Part shown: positions 37,597 to 46,642 of the stretch, piece after piece
Numbering within the stretch: position 1 is the first letter of the stretch
Layout: each line of letters opens with the position of its first letter
Origin: Sphingobacterium lumbrici
GTDB taxonomy: Bacteria; Bacteroidota; Bacteroidia; Sphingobacteriales; Sphingobacteriaceae
Length of the DNA: 47,330 nucleotides
Direction of reading: 5' to 3'
Assembly: GCF_006476045.1 (NCBI RefSeq)
Contig: NZ_SRZY01000005.1
Location: 1-47,330 of the forward strand
Made by a program: the position numbers and the translations under genes
The notes under the pieces: model-generated
Told to the model about the DNA's origin: nothing
Database searches by the model: none
What the model saw: only the letters and a program-made list of their open reading frames with translations

Positions 37597-40377
37597 ATGA
37601 ATAAGAATTTATATATAGCCATTCTCTTGGTCTTCTATTCTGTTTCGACAGTGGCCCAGAGTACGGCAGTACGGCAGGATACGCTGTTATCAGGTGCAAT
37701 CTCAACGGAAGAATTTCGGAAGACTAAAGCGACAACCACGATCACGTCCGAAGCGTTGGATAAGAATGCGACACCTAATGTGTACAATACACTCTATGGA
37801 CTTTTGCCAGGCCTTAGTGTGATGCAAAATACGGGATGGGACGACAATGCTACGCTGATTGTTAGAGGTAGAGGGTCCTTGAACGGCATAGCACCTTTGA
37901 TCGTAGTGGATGGTTTTGCACGTCCCATGGAATTTTTGAACCTTCAGGAAATAGAGACCATATCGGTGTTAAAAGATGGTGCCGCCACAGCTAAATGGGG
38001 AGGACGAGGGGCTAATGGCGTAATTGAAGTCACTACGAAGAGAGGAAAACGACAAAAGATGCGGATTGGAGCAGAATATAAATATGGACTGGGCGTGCCT
38101 GTTAACCAACCTCGGTTTGCTGATGGGTATAGCTATGCAAATGCACAGAATGAGGCATTGCGGCTTGATGGGTTGCAACCGCTTTATGGAGAGCAAGCGT
38201 TGGAGGCATTCAAGACAGGAAGTAATCCCAACATCTATCCCAATACAAATTGGATGGATGAAGGGTTGAGAGATTTCTCTAAAAATAGTCAACTGGACTT
38301 GACATTCCGGGGAGGGGGAGATCGTCTTCGGTATTTTACAATGTTGGGGTACAAAAATGATATGGGGATATTGAACCCCAATTATACACAGTATTCTAAT
38401 CGATACGATGCACAGATGAAGAAGTACGATTTGAATCTGCGGATGAATCTGGATGCTGATGTGACACCTACTACTACGGTACAGGTTTCACTCTTAGGCA
38501 TGATTCGTCAGCGAAATCGTCCAGATGCTACGGAAGCAACTCTTTTTTCAAGTCTATATGCAACACCATCTGCTGCTTTTCCGGTACGGACATCCAGGGG
38601 GATATGGGGAGGAGATAATGTGCGTAAGCTCAATCCGATCGCCCAGATAGCAGATATCGGTTACTACAGGACCGATCAGCGTATGTTACAGGCTGATTTG
38701 CGTTTGAAGCAGGATTTAAAATTTATTACACCCGGACTGCGTGCGGAAGCAGCGGTTGCGTACGATAATAATGCTACCTATAAAGAAAATGGGAGTAAAA
38801 GTTATCGCTATGAAGTGAATACCTTGGTGATGAATTCGGATTTCGGACACTATGAAGAGCATACTCAAAGATTTGGAGATGATAGTGCGCTGAAGGTAAG
38901 TAACGGGGGCTTGGCGAGTCAATACCTAAGGTCCAACATCGAAGCCAAATTAAGTTATGATTATGCAGTTGGTAAACATGTATTAGCTTTTGCTGCATTG
39001 TACAACCAATGGTCGTATGTCTCTACGGGACGAGCGACCAGTAAGTATAGACAGTTTGTTACCGCGACCGGAGGGTACAGCTACGCGGATCGTTACTTAA
39101 TAGATGTATTGGTAAATCGTTATGGTACGAGTGTGCTACCCAAAGAAGATCGTTTTATTACCTATCCGGCAGTATCGGCGGCATGGGTAATTTCCAAAGA
39201 ACAATTCATGGCGCCACACACTCAGATAGGGCTCTTAAAACTAAGGGCATCTTGGGGTCGTTCCGGTTACGACGACTTTGAGTATTATTTGGATAGACAA
39301 TATTGGCAAGGTAGCGGATCCTATTATTTTCAAGATGGCAACGTGAGTACAGGTGGTATCACCGAAGGACGCCTGCCTGTGACCAATGTGATGTGTGAAA
39401 TGTCTGACAAATATAATGTCGGTCTTGATATGCAGATGTTCGGTAAACTTTCATTAGCAATAGATGCATACTACGACAATAGAAAGAATATTCTGATTAA
39501 TGGATCGGACTTGGTTTCTTCGATGTTAGGTGTTTCTGCATCCAATATGTTTGCTGGGAAGGTAAAAAGCCGGGGTTTGGACGCGGGGTTGATATGGAAA
39601 GATCAGAAAAATGCTTTCAACTATTATGTGGGAGGGACTTTTTCGTTTGTTAAAAGCCAAGTGTTGGAAAATGGAGAAGGATATCAGCCATATCCTTATC
39701 TTTCAGCAAAAGGTTATCCCATTGGGCAGACATTTGGATTGGAAGCGATTGGCTACTTCGATGATGAACAGGATATAGCAAATAGTGCCAAACAAGTGTT
39801 TTCGGCTGTACGTCCGGGAGACATCAAATATAAGGATCAAAATGGGGATCAGTTAATTGATGTTAATGATCGCATAGCTATAGGGTATTCTTCTTCTATA
39901 CCAGAGATTTACTATGGTATTAATGCCGGAGTTGAGTGCAAGGGATTTGGGATAGATCTGTTGTTTCAGGGAGTCGGTAATTATAGCAAGATGCTGAATG
40001 CAGCCAATGTATATTGGCCACTTCGTAACAATACCAATATTTCGACGTGGTATCTAGAAGACAAAATACGCTGGACGGAGGAGACCAAAGACATTGCGAA
40101 TGTCCCTAGATTGACAACACAGGATAACGCTAACAATTTTCAAAACAGCACCCAGTGGCTGGTAAATGGAGCTTATCTAAAATTGCGGAATGTCAATATT
40201 TATTATAATCTGCCGAAGCCAATAACCAGCAAATTGGGTTTCCAAAAGCTGCAGGTATTTGTCAGGGGGAATAATTTATTCTCACGGGATCATGTAGATT
40301 ACCTTAATAGCGAAGACTTAACCGTCAATTATCCAGATATATCATCCGTATATATGGGTGTAAATGTTAATTTCTAA
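37597..40377 (+). CDS. SusC-type transporter lacking the N-terminal regulatory-like domain (second of two)
   Basis: The 926-residue protein has a signal peptide (MNKNLYIAILLVFYSVSTVAQ) and then, after about 35 residues, goes straight to a plug (NTLYGLLPGLSVMQ, VRGRGSLNGIAPLIVVDGFA, LQEIETISVLKDGAATAKWG). The carboxypeptidase-regulatory-like domain of the first SusC is absent. The barrel and the terminal strand (YMGVNVNF) are complete. The signal peptide is intact, so this looks like a true short form rather than a truncation. It pairs with the SusD gene that starts 12 bases downstream. Confidence 0.93.
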   Translation: MNKNLYIAILLVFYSVSTVAQSTAVRQDTLLSGAISTEEFRKTKATTTITSEALDKNATPNVYNTLYGLLPGLSVMQNTGWDDNATLIVRGRGSLNGIAPLIVVDGFARPMEFLNLQEIETISVLKDGAATAKWGGRGANGVIEVTTKRGKRQKMRIGAEYKYGLGVPVNQPRFADGYSYANAQNEALRLDGLQPLYGEQALEAFKTGSNPNIYPNTNWMDEGLRDFSKNSQLDLTFRGGGDRLRYFTMLGYKNDMGILNPNYTQYSNRYDAQMKKYDLNLRMNLDADVTPTTTVQVSLLGMIRQRNRPDATEATLFSSLYATPSAAFPVRTSRGIWGGDNVRKLNPIAQIADIGYYRTDQRMLQADLRLKQDLKFITPGLRAEAAVAYDNNATYKENGSKSYRYEVNTLVMNSDFGHYEEHTQRFGDDSALKVSNGGLASQYLRSNIEAKLSYDYAVGKHVLAFAALYNQWSYVSTGRATSKYRQFVTATGGYSYADRYLIDVLVNRYGTSVLPKEDRFITYPAVSAAWVISKEQFMAPHTQIGLLKLRASWGRSGYDDFEYYLDRQYWQGSGSYYFQDGNVSTGGITEGRLPVTNVMCEMSDKYNVGLDMQMFGKLSLAIDAYYDNRKNILINGSDLVSSMLGVSASNMFAGKVKSRGLDAGLIWKDQKNAFNYYVGGTFSFVKSQVLENGEGYQPYPYLSAKGYPIGQTFGLEAIGYFDDEQDIANSAKQVFSAVRPGDIKYKDQNGDQLIDVNDRIAIGYSSSIPEIYYGINAGVECKGFGIDLLFQGVGNYSKMLNAANVYWPLRNNTNISTWYLEDKIRWTEETKDIANVPRLTTQDNANNFQNSTQWLVNGAYLKLRNVNIYYNLPKPITSKLGFQKLQVFVRGNNLFSRDHVDYLNSEDLTVNYPDISSVYMGVNVNF

Positions 40378-40389
40378 AAATTGAGTAAC

Positions 40390-42036
40390 ATGTTTAAGAA
40401 ATATTTAATATTGATCTGTGCGGCAACGTCCTTTGCGAGCTGCAGTTTTCTAGATTTGGAAGAAGATACCAATATGCAAAAAGAAGAAGCGTATGGTTAT
40501 TTTGACAATATCAAAAGATTGGCAACCTATGTTTATACTTTTTTGCCACAAGATTTTGGTGTTATTGGCAATGCCACGCGAGATGCTGCGACGGACAATG
40601 CCATATATACCTGGGAAAATAGCAAAGTTTATGATATCTATAACGATGTTTGGAACCCGAATAACCCGATCGATGATAGCTTTAACCTTTATACAGGGAT
40701 CCGTTCAGCCAACTCTTTCTTGGAAAATTTTTCCTTGAAGGATCTCGAACGCTTTAAGTGGGAAGACAATTATAAAGAAAATGTAAAGCAAGCAGAAATG
40801 CTTGTACACGAGGTACGAGCTTTACGTGCGTTTTATTATCTTGAGCTGGCCAAACGATATGGGGGGATACCTCTGCTGACTCGTACATATACCGATGGAG
40901 AGATCAATTCAGTAGAGAAAAGTTCTTTCAGCAGTATCATTGAATTTATTGTGTCGGAGTGTGATGCCGTTATTCCCGAATTGCCTGTTTCTCATAAAGA
41001 ATTTTATAATGAGACCGGCCGCGTAACCAGGGGTATGGCCATGGCCGTAAAGTCTAGGGCCTTGCTTTATGCAGCAAGCAAATTACATAATCCAGGGAAT
41101 AATAAGGATCTATGGAAAAAAGCGGCGGTTGCGGCATACGATATCATCAAGAGTAACAACTATTCGCTGCCAATCATTGATCAGGATCCGTTGTATCACG
41201 CTAACGGAGGGAATGAAGTGCTAAAATCTTCGCAGTTGATTTTCGAACGTCGTAATGGAGATAGTAACACGTTTGAGAGCAACAACCTGCCGATTGGATT
41301 TGAGGCCGCCAACAGTGGAAATACGCCGACTCAAAATCTTGTAGATGCCTTTGAAATGGCTGATGGGACTGCTTTTGATTGGGCAAACGATGCACATACG
41401 ACCAATCCCTATGCCAACCGCGATCCGCGTTTTTACAGGAATATCGTTTACAACGGATCTACACTGATGAATATTAAAATTGAAACCTTTGAAGGAGGGA
41501 AGAATGCTTACCCCATAGTCGGAGCCACACGAACCGGGTATTACCTCAAGAAATATATCAATGAATCAGTATCCCTGTCGCCCACACAGCCAGTACGGAA
41601 GCCGCATCATTTTATTATTTTTCGTTATGCTGAAATCCTGCTGAATTATGCCGAAGCGATGACCGAATGGCAAGGAGCGGATTATGTGGACGCTGATTTA
41701 CAGTTGTCGGCACGTCAAGCGCTAAATCTTGTGCGTCAAGCGGCTAAGATGCCAAATATAGTAGATAGCGGTACTGATTTTATGAAACGTTTACGCAACG
41801 AGCGCAGAGTGGAACTAGCGTTTGAAGACCATCGGTTTTGGGACATTCGCCGTTGGATGATCGGAGAGGTTGTAAAAGATATCTACGGAGTAAAGGTACA
41901 AAGAATAGGTGGAGCAGATATATATACACGAGTTAAGATACAAGAACGTATCTGGAAAGAGAAGATGTATCTGTACCCTATTCCTATGCAAGAAACGTAT
42001 AAAAATCCGAATTTAGGACAAAATCCAGAGTGGTAG
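40390..42036 (+). CDS. SusD-like glycan-binding lipoprotein (second of two)
   Basis: The 548-residue product starts at the ATG at 40390; a TTG three codons upstream was rejected because MFKKYLILICAATSFASC is a clean lipoprotein signal (C18). The acidic stretch LDLEED follows the cysteine. SusD landmarks are VHEVRALRAFYYLELAKRYG, FRYAEILLNYAEAMTEW, RLRNERRVELAFEDHRFWDI and the ending YPIPMQETYKNPNLGQNPEW. It is clearly different in sequence from the first SusD, so the two pairs probably bind different oligosaccharides or chain lengths. Confidence 0.95.
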   Translation: MFKKYLILICAATSFASCSFLDLEEDTNMQKEEAYGYFDNIKRLATYVYTFLPQDFGVIGNATRDAATDNAIYTWENSKVYDIYNDVWNPNNPIDDSFNLYTGIRSANSFLENFSLKDLERFKWEDNYKENVKQAEMLVHEVRALRAFYYLELAKRYGGIPLLTRTYTDGEINSVEKSSFSSIIEFIVSECDAVIPELPVSHKEFYNETGRVTRGMAMAVKSRALLYAASKLHNPGNNKDLWKKAAVAAYDIIKSNNYSLPIIDQDPLYHANGGNEVLKSSQLIFERRNGDSNTFESNNLPIGFEAANSGNTPTQNLVDAFEMADGTAFDWANDAHTTNPYANRDPRFYRNIVYNGSTLMNIKIETFEGGKNAYPIVGATRTGYYLKKYINESVSLSPTQPVRKPHHFIIFRYAEILLNYAEAMTEWQGADYVDADLQLSARQALNLVRQAAKMPNIVDSGTDFMKRLRNERRVELAFEDHRFWDIRRWMIGEVVKDIYGVKVQRIGGADIYTRVKIQERIWKEKMYLYPIPMQETYKNPNLGQNPEW

Positions 42037-42104
42037 TTTTGTAGGGGAGGGCTCAAGAAAATTTCCATTTAAGTAATATAAACTAAATTTTAGACAATAA
42101 CATT

Positions 42105-43565
42105 ATGAGAAAAATACATTCATTTATATTGTGTCTTTTTATAGGTATAGTTTCATGTTCAATAGAGAAACCAGAAGATGATATAGAAATAATCAATGAC
42201 AAGGAAGAGAGGAGTTTTTCAGTTACCGGTTTAGCTTCCTTTGCCGGTATAGGCGAAAAGAAAACGATAGAAGTTAAATCGTCAGGATCATGGTGGATTT
42301 CTTCAGATTCCCGTTGGGTAACCTTTACCCCTTCGGAGGGTAAAGGCAATGCCTCAGTTGTGGTGGGTACAACATACAATTTCGGGGATGCACGGTTTAT
42401 AAATGCGTATATCGAAAATGGTGTTGATCGATTGTCCATCGAGGTGACGCAAGAGAAAGCAAAAAAACAGGCAACCCAAAAAAGAGTGGGAGACCCTGAT
42501 GTTACATTTGATGTTAATAAAGTTGATGAAAATTGGCCACAAATGGATACTTGGATACGGGCGGGCGTAGAAGGAGGTATTCCCTTTCTGGCCAACAAAC
42601 TAGCAGAAGTCAAGCAGATTTTTGATAGTAATACAACTTCTGCCGAATTAGCCACTGCAGTTATCGACTTGAAAAATAAAGGAGGTGGGGTCATTCTTTT
42701 AAAGAATGGAAGTTATAATTTTACAGGAGGGATACGGATGTATAATAATATTACGATCATTGGAGAAAGCCGTGCAGGAGTGGTTATAAATCTGGACGAA
42801 TCCATGACGAAAGGTGTTGTTTTTGATTTTTATAATTCTATCCGTTCCGGATTGCGGAATTTGACAATAAAAGGAAGCTGGCTCAATGAGGATGGAAATA
42901 ATTATCCTAAATATCCATGGATAGGAAGCGTTAATGAGATGGAATTACCCGGTAATGAAGTTATTTCCATTAGTATTGGAGGACCTAATGCTGCTAACAA
43001 TTATGTAGACAATGTGGAAATTATTAATAGTGCACGCCACCCTTTACTAGTTGGAGGAAAGCACAATACGATACGGGATGTCCGCATATCGGGTTGTTTT
43101 AATAAAGGAGGGAGTTACAATGGTTATTTTCATATTGGAGGCGAAATCAACTTAGTGACAGGGTGTAATGTTACGCAGATAAGGCATGTTTCAATGCAGG
43201 ATCCCAGTTCCAGAATGAATGTATTGTATGACAATGATTTTTATCAAGAAGTGTCTTTTCACAATAATGACGGAGGCGATAATCTGGTAGAAAACAATCG
43301 GATTTGTCTGCCAAAGGATATGGCAGGGGTTTATTGTTCGATCATGGGACCATGGTCATCCCAGCATCAAATTGGCGGAGTTAATTATATTTATAGAAAT
43401 CATATTCAAGAAAATAATCATGCAGAAAAGACCCCTTGGTCAGATCCACTTACGGTTTACGAAGGACCTTGGGAGGTAAAACCGAAGGACTTGTATCTCA
43501 ATTTTACACCTTCGAAAAAAGCACTACCTCGCGGGGGGACGCTATATCCGGTTATATTAAATTAA
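42105..43565 (+). CDS. BACON-domain lipoprotein with right-handed beta-helix, candidate polysaccharide lyase
   Basis: The 486-residue product has a lipobox (FIGIVSC, C18) and then SIEKPEDDIE, acidic and fitting surface exposure. Residues about 38-117 form a BACON domain (SSGSWWISSDSRWVTFTPSE, DRLSIEVTQE), a carbohydrate- or mucin-binding module of this phylum. Residues about 165-440 are a parallel beta-helix (IRMYNNITIIGESRAGVVIN, NTIRDVRISGCFN, DNLVENNRICLP). Conserved-looking polar clusters are RHVSMQDPSSRMNVLYDNDF, YQEVSFHNNDGGDN and IYRNHIQENNH. Beta-helix proteins in such loci are lyases (PL6, PL29 and others) or binding proteins; I cannot assign a family. It lies between the SusD and PL8 genes, so the substrate should be the same uronate polymer. 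Confidence 0.8.
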   Translation: MRKIHSFILCLFIGIVSCSIEKPEDDIEIINDKEERSFSVTGLASFAGIGEKKTIEVKSSGSWWISSDSRWVTFTPSEGKGNASVVVGTTYNFGDARFINAYIENGVDRLSIEVTQEKAKKQATQKRVGDPDVTFDVNKVDENWPQMDTWIRAGVEGGIPFLANKLAEVKQIFDSNTTSAELATAVIDLKNKGGGVILLKNGSYNFTGGIRMYNNITIIGESRAGVVINLDESMTKGVVFDFYNSIRSGLRNLTIKGSWLNEDGNNYPKYPWIGSVNEMELPGNEVISISIGGPNAANNYVDNVEIINSARHPLLVGGKHNTIRDVRISGCFNKGGSYNGYFHIGGEINLVTGCNVTQIRHVSMQDPSSRMNVLYDNDFYQEVSFHNNDGGDNLVENNRICLPKDMAGVYCSIMGPWSSQHQIGGVNYIYRNHIQENNHAEKTPWSDPLTVYEGPWEVKPKDLYLNFTPSKKALPRGGTLYPVILN

Positions 43566-43606
43566 TAAAATTGTGGAACTTTATAGACTCAGCAGGGGAT
43601 TAATAT

Positions 43607-46024
43607 ATGATTAAACTCAACAAGAGGGAAAATATGAGGGTATTTCTAATGTCGGTATGTGTGATGGCTATGATGGTCCATACACCGGTTTGTGCGCAAG
43701 AACACGAAGCCCGGCTCGCGAAGGAAACTTATGAAAGATACTATAAAGAAGCGCGTGCTGTACATTCGTTAGTGAAAGAGAACGGAATTGAAACTTACAG
43801 GGCATATTTTTCGAAAAACCCATATCGATGCGTAGACGATTACAGGAAGCATTTTCAGGTAAATACAAAAACATTGGGTGAAAATGGCTCTTTTCTGGAT
43901 CTGAGTGATGATGAAGCGGTGCAGGTTAAAACCGGAAATCAGGCTGTAAATGAAGGATCGATTATGGAAGCATATAATCGACTGTGGAATATCTCGGAAG
44001 CTTTTCGCTCCGGGGATTTGAACATAGTACAAGACAGTGAAGTGTGGCGTAGATGCCTCCGGGCTATTGTGCATTATGGCGAGTTGGAAATCCGAAGACC
44101 TAATAATACGTCTCGATTTCACTCCTCCTGCTTTGCGATGCCTACAGCGGCAGTCAATATCTACTTTTGCCATCTTGCACAAATGGATGCGGTAGAAAAA
44201 GGGATGATAGAAGATAAAGAGCTTCAAGCCGCCTGCGATATGTTGAAGATTATAGGCTTACAGGCTTGGACACAACCATTTCGTAATGATGAGACAGATA
44301 AGAATGTCGTTCAGTCGGCTCGGTTTCGTAACCATGTATGGTGGGTAGGTGGCAATGCATTGGGTTATCGACCACTACTCCCCGTAGCATTTATGTACCG
44401 ATCCATTCCAATGGTGGATGTCCTTGCTGAGGTTAGTCAAAAGGGGATCAGTGCTACTTCTCAACACACTTATGACGAGTCTTTTTGGAATGAAGGATTT
44501 ACGGCAGACGGTGCGGGGTGGGGGCATGGCATGCAATGCCTGATTTGGGGATACCCTATCGATGGTACGTTAAATGCCTTGAATATACTGAGTCTGCTGC
44601 AAGGATCTCCGTGGGAGCAAAAATTGAGCAGACAGAATGTTGATGTATTGATGAATTATTTCAGAGGGAGTAACTACTATTATTATAAGGGATTCAATTT
44701 GCCGTGTTTAGATCGTTCTTCTATGGAGTACAAGCCATATCCTGAGGCGATTAGCTATCAAGGTATGCTCAGGCAATTGCTAAGCAACTGGCAGAGCTCA
44801 TTCGATTCAGCGGAGTTTGAAGAGATCAAACAACTGTATGCCGAAACGCAGAAAAATGAGATCTGGATGGGGCATTCTGAGGTGTACAATGGTACCCGTT
44901 GGTTTTACAATAATGATGATTTGATCAAGAAGAATGACCGTTACCACATCATTGTAAATATGGCTTCTGTGCGTGTTGATGGATTGGAAAGTGCACATAC
45001 ATTTGCGGATGCCTATAATTATTATACTACCGATGGAGCAACTATGTTTCAGAAATCGGGTGACGAATACCGGAAGGCATTTGGCGCTTATGATGTCACT
45101 GCATTTCCCGGAGTAACGGCCAGGGAAGGGATGGATAGGCTGAACCCGGTGACTAATTGGAGGGGCTATACGAGTAAGCATAATTTTGCAGGGGCAGCTA
45201 CCGGCGGTAGTGACAATGCGGTAGCGGGTTATATTTTTGAAAAGATGGATGCCTCTGAAAAGCAGAATGTAAATGATAAGGGGAGTAGTCGTGGTAGAGA
45301 TGAAGTATTATATGGTGTAAAAGCTTATAAGTCTTATTTTATGATGGGAGACTATATGGTGGCTCTTGGTGCAGGAGTCACGAATCTTACGCCCGACGTT
45401 ACAGGTAATATTCGCACGACGATCGACCAAACAGAGCAGTGTGATAGCGTGTATCTATACAAAGGCAGGAGGGTAGATTGGGTGATGCAGAAGGGCAAGT
45501 TTGCATATTCGGTCCTTCCGCAATATAAGAAACAGATGCAGTACGTGACTGAAGAAAAAGCCACGGATTGGATAAAGATGAACCCCTCAAATATACGGAA
45601 TCAAGATCTTCCGGAAAAGGTCAAAATCTTCCGTGTATGGATAGATCATGGGCCGAAACCGATCGATGATACTTACGGCTATGTCGTATATTGTGGAAAT
45701 GGAATGCCAGACCAAAAATACCCTTTTGAGGTACTTCGTAATGATACACTGGTGCAAGCGGTGAGGTCATTAGATAAAAAGGTGATAGAGGCAGTCTTTT
45801 ATGACGCAAAGGCAGTTCTGAAAGTAAAGGGAGAGAAGCTTTCGGTATCGGCTCCATGCGCGGTATTGATAGAACAGGTCGGTTCGCTGGTGAAACTTTC
45901 TGTGACAGATGCCCTCATGGACAAGAATCTTAAAAAGATTACGATCGTATGGAACGGTAAGACATATTCTTGCGAGATGCCTCAAGGTGAGAATTGTGGA
46001 AAACCAGCCGTGATAAAAATATGA
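43607..46024 (+). CDS. PL8-type polysaccharide lyase (hyaluronate/chondroitin lyase-like)
   Basis: The 805-residue enzyme has a signal peptide ending PVCAQ without a lipobox, an N-terminal alpha-toroid and C-terminal beta-sandwich domains (AYKSYFMMGDYMVALGAGV, IRTTIDQTEQ, KIFRVWIDHGPKPIDDTYGY). The catalytic pair fits PL8: H307 in ADGAGWGHGMQCL and Y316 in IWGYPIDG are nine residues apart, exactly as H225/Y234 in Pedobacter chondroitinase AC and H399/Y408 in pneumococcal hyaluronidase. A candidate for the partner asparagine is N242 or N250 in FRNHVWWVGGN. PL8 enzymes cut hyaluronan, chondroitin or xanthan by beta-elimination; with GH88 in the same operon a glycosaminoglycan is most likely. 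An alternative ATG at 43634 would also give a signal peptide. Confidence 0.92.
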   Translation: MIKLNKRENMRVFLMSVCVMAMMVHTPVCAQEHEARLAKETYERYYKEARAVHSLVKENGIETYRAYFSKNPYRCVDDYRKHFQVNTKTLGENGSFLDLSDDEAVQVKTGNQAVNEGSIMEAYNRLWNISEAFRSGDLNIVQDSEVWRRCLRAIVHYGELEIRRPNNTSRFHSSCFAMPTAAVNIYFCHLAQMDAVEKGMIEDKELQAACDMLKIIGLQAWTQPFRNDETDKNVVQSARFRNHVWWVGGNALGYRPLLPVAFMYRSIPMVDVLAEVSQKGISATSQHTYDESFWNEGFTADGAGWGHGMQCLIWGYPIDGTLNALNILSLLQGSPWEQKLSRQNVDVLMNYFRGSNYYYYKGFNLPCLDRSSMEYKPYPEAISYQGMLRQLLSNWQSSFDSAEFEEIKQLYAETQKNEIWMGHSEVYNGTRWFYNNDDLIKKNDRYHIIVNMASVRVDGLESAHTFADAYNYYTTDGATMFQKSGDEYRKAFGAYDVTAFPGVTAREGMDRLNPVTNWRGYTSKHNFAGAATGGSDNAVAGYIFEKMDASEKQNVNDKGSSRGRDEVLYGVKAYKSYFMMGDYMVALGAGVTNLTPDVTGNIRTTIDQTEQCDSVYLYKGRRVDWVMQKGKFAYSVLPQYKKQMQYVTEEKATDWIKMNPSNIRNQDLPEKVKIFRVWIDHGPKPIDDTYGYVVYCGNGMPDQKYPFEVLRNDTLVQAVRSLDKKVIEAVFYDAKAVLKVKGEKLSVSAPCAVLIEQVGSLVKLSVTDALMDKNLKKITIVWNGKTYSCEMPQGENCGKPAVIKI

Positions 46025-46090
46025 AATCAGAAGGGAGAACATTTTTAGGTAGCTTCTGTGTCTCCATCATAGAGGCAATATTGACAAAGT

Positions 46091-46258
46091 ATGAGGGAGA
46101 AAAGGACAGCGGAACTGTCTGCTCTGATAAAACAGGAATATGAGAACAGCCATCAGATATATGGAAGTCCACGCATTACCCAGAAACTGAAGAAAAAGAA
46201 CAAGCTGGTATCCAGGTCGTATGTGGCTCGGCAAGATCGATTACTATTTCCCGCGTGA
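46091..46258 (+). pseudogene. Remnant of an IS3-family transposase (OrfB)
   Basis: A 55-codon frame encodes MREKRTAELSALIKQEYENS, then HQIYGSPRITQKLKKKNKLV and SRSYVARQD, the helix-turn-helix segment of IS3-type OrfB proteins (YGSPRI and VSR..VAR are the landmarks). The DDE catalytic domain is missing and the frame ends soon after, so it cannot be active. The 66 bases between it and the PL8 stop contain nothing recognisable. It marks the downstream border of the PUL. Confidence 0.7.
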
Positions 46259-46310
46259 TCTGAACAAAATACTGCTTGCCTCCAAGGGCAAACGTAGGAG
46301 TTAGCGTAAG

Positions 46311-46368
46311 AAACGACAGGCAGTTTGTTTCAGACGACATGTAGTCTGCCCCGAACTACCTGTCGTTT
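46311..46368. repeat. Inverted repeat inside the 21-bp array (first hairpin)
   Basis: AAACGACAGGCAGTT (46311-46325) and AACTACCTGTCGTTT (46354-46368) pair over 15 bp with one mismatch, spanning units 1 to 4 of the array with a 28-base loop. Confidence 0.6.
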
Positions 46369-46603
46369 GCGTACAAGTACAGGGAGTTTTCTATAGACTG
46401 CCATGAGGTCATTGCAAATACCGGTTAATTTATGAAAAACTACACTTAGTGTCCGGCAGGCTACCATGAGTTTATCACAAAGTACCGGCAACTGATGAAT
46501 AAATGCCCTACGTTTTTTAAAAACTGCTGTAAGTTTATCACAAACTATTGGCAGTTTGCCGAAAACTACCATGAGATCTTGGTAATCTGCCATGAGTTTA
46601 CAG

Positions 46604-46642
46604 AAAACGACATACAGTCTGTCGCAGACTGTATGTCGTTTT
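46604..46642. terminator. Perfect 18-bp hairpin inside the array, possible terminator
   Basis: AAAACGACATACAGTCTG (46604-46621) and CAGACTGTATGTCGTTTT (46625-46642) pair completely around the loop TCG. A-rich and T-rich ends on both sides would let it act as a bidirectional intrinsic terminator, for instance shielding the rRNA promoters from PUL transcripts. This role is an inference. Confidence 0.6.

Noticed and set aside
42083..42694. 203-codon minus-strand frame
   Set aside because: It is antisense to the BACON/beta-helix gene, whose signal peptide and domains are clear; the antisense product has no recognisable feature.
46221..46304. 27-codon plus-strand frame (MWLGKIDYYFPRDLNK...)
   Set aside because: It overlaps the IS3 remnant in another frame; too short and without a recognisable family to be listed as a gene.
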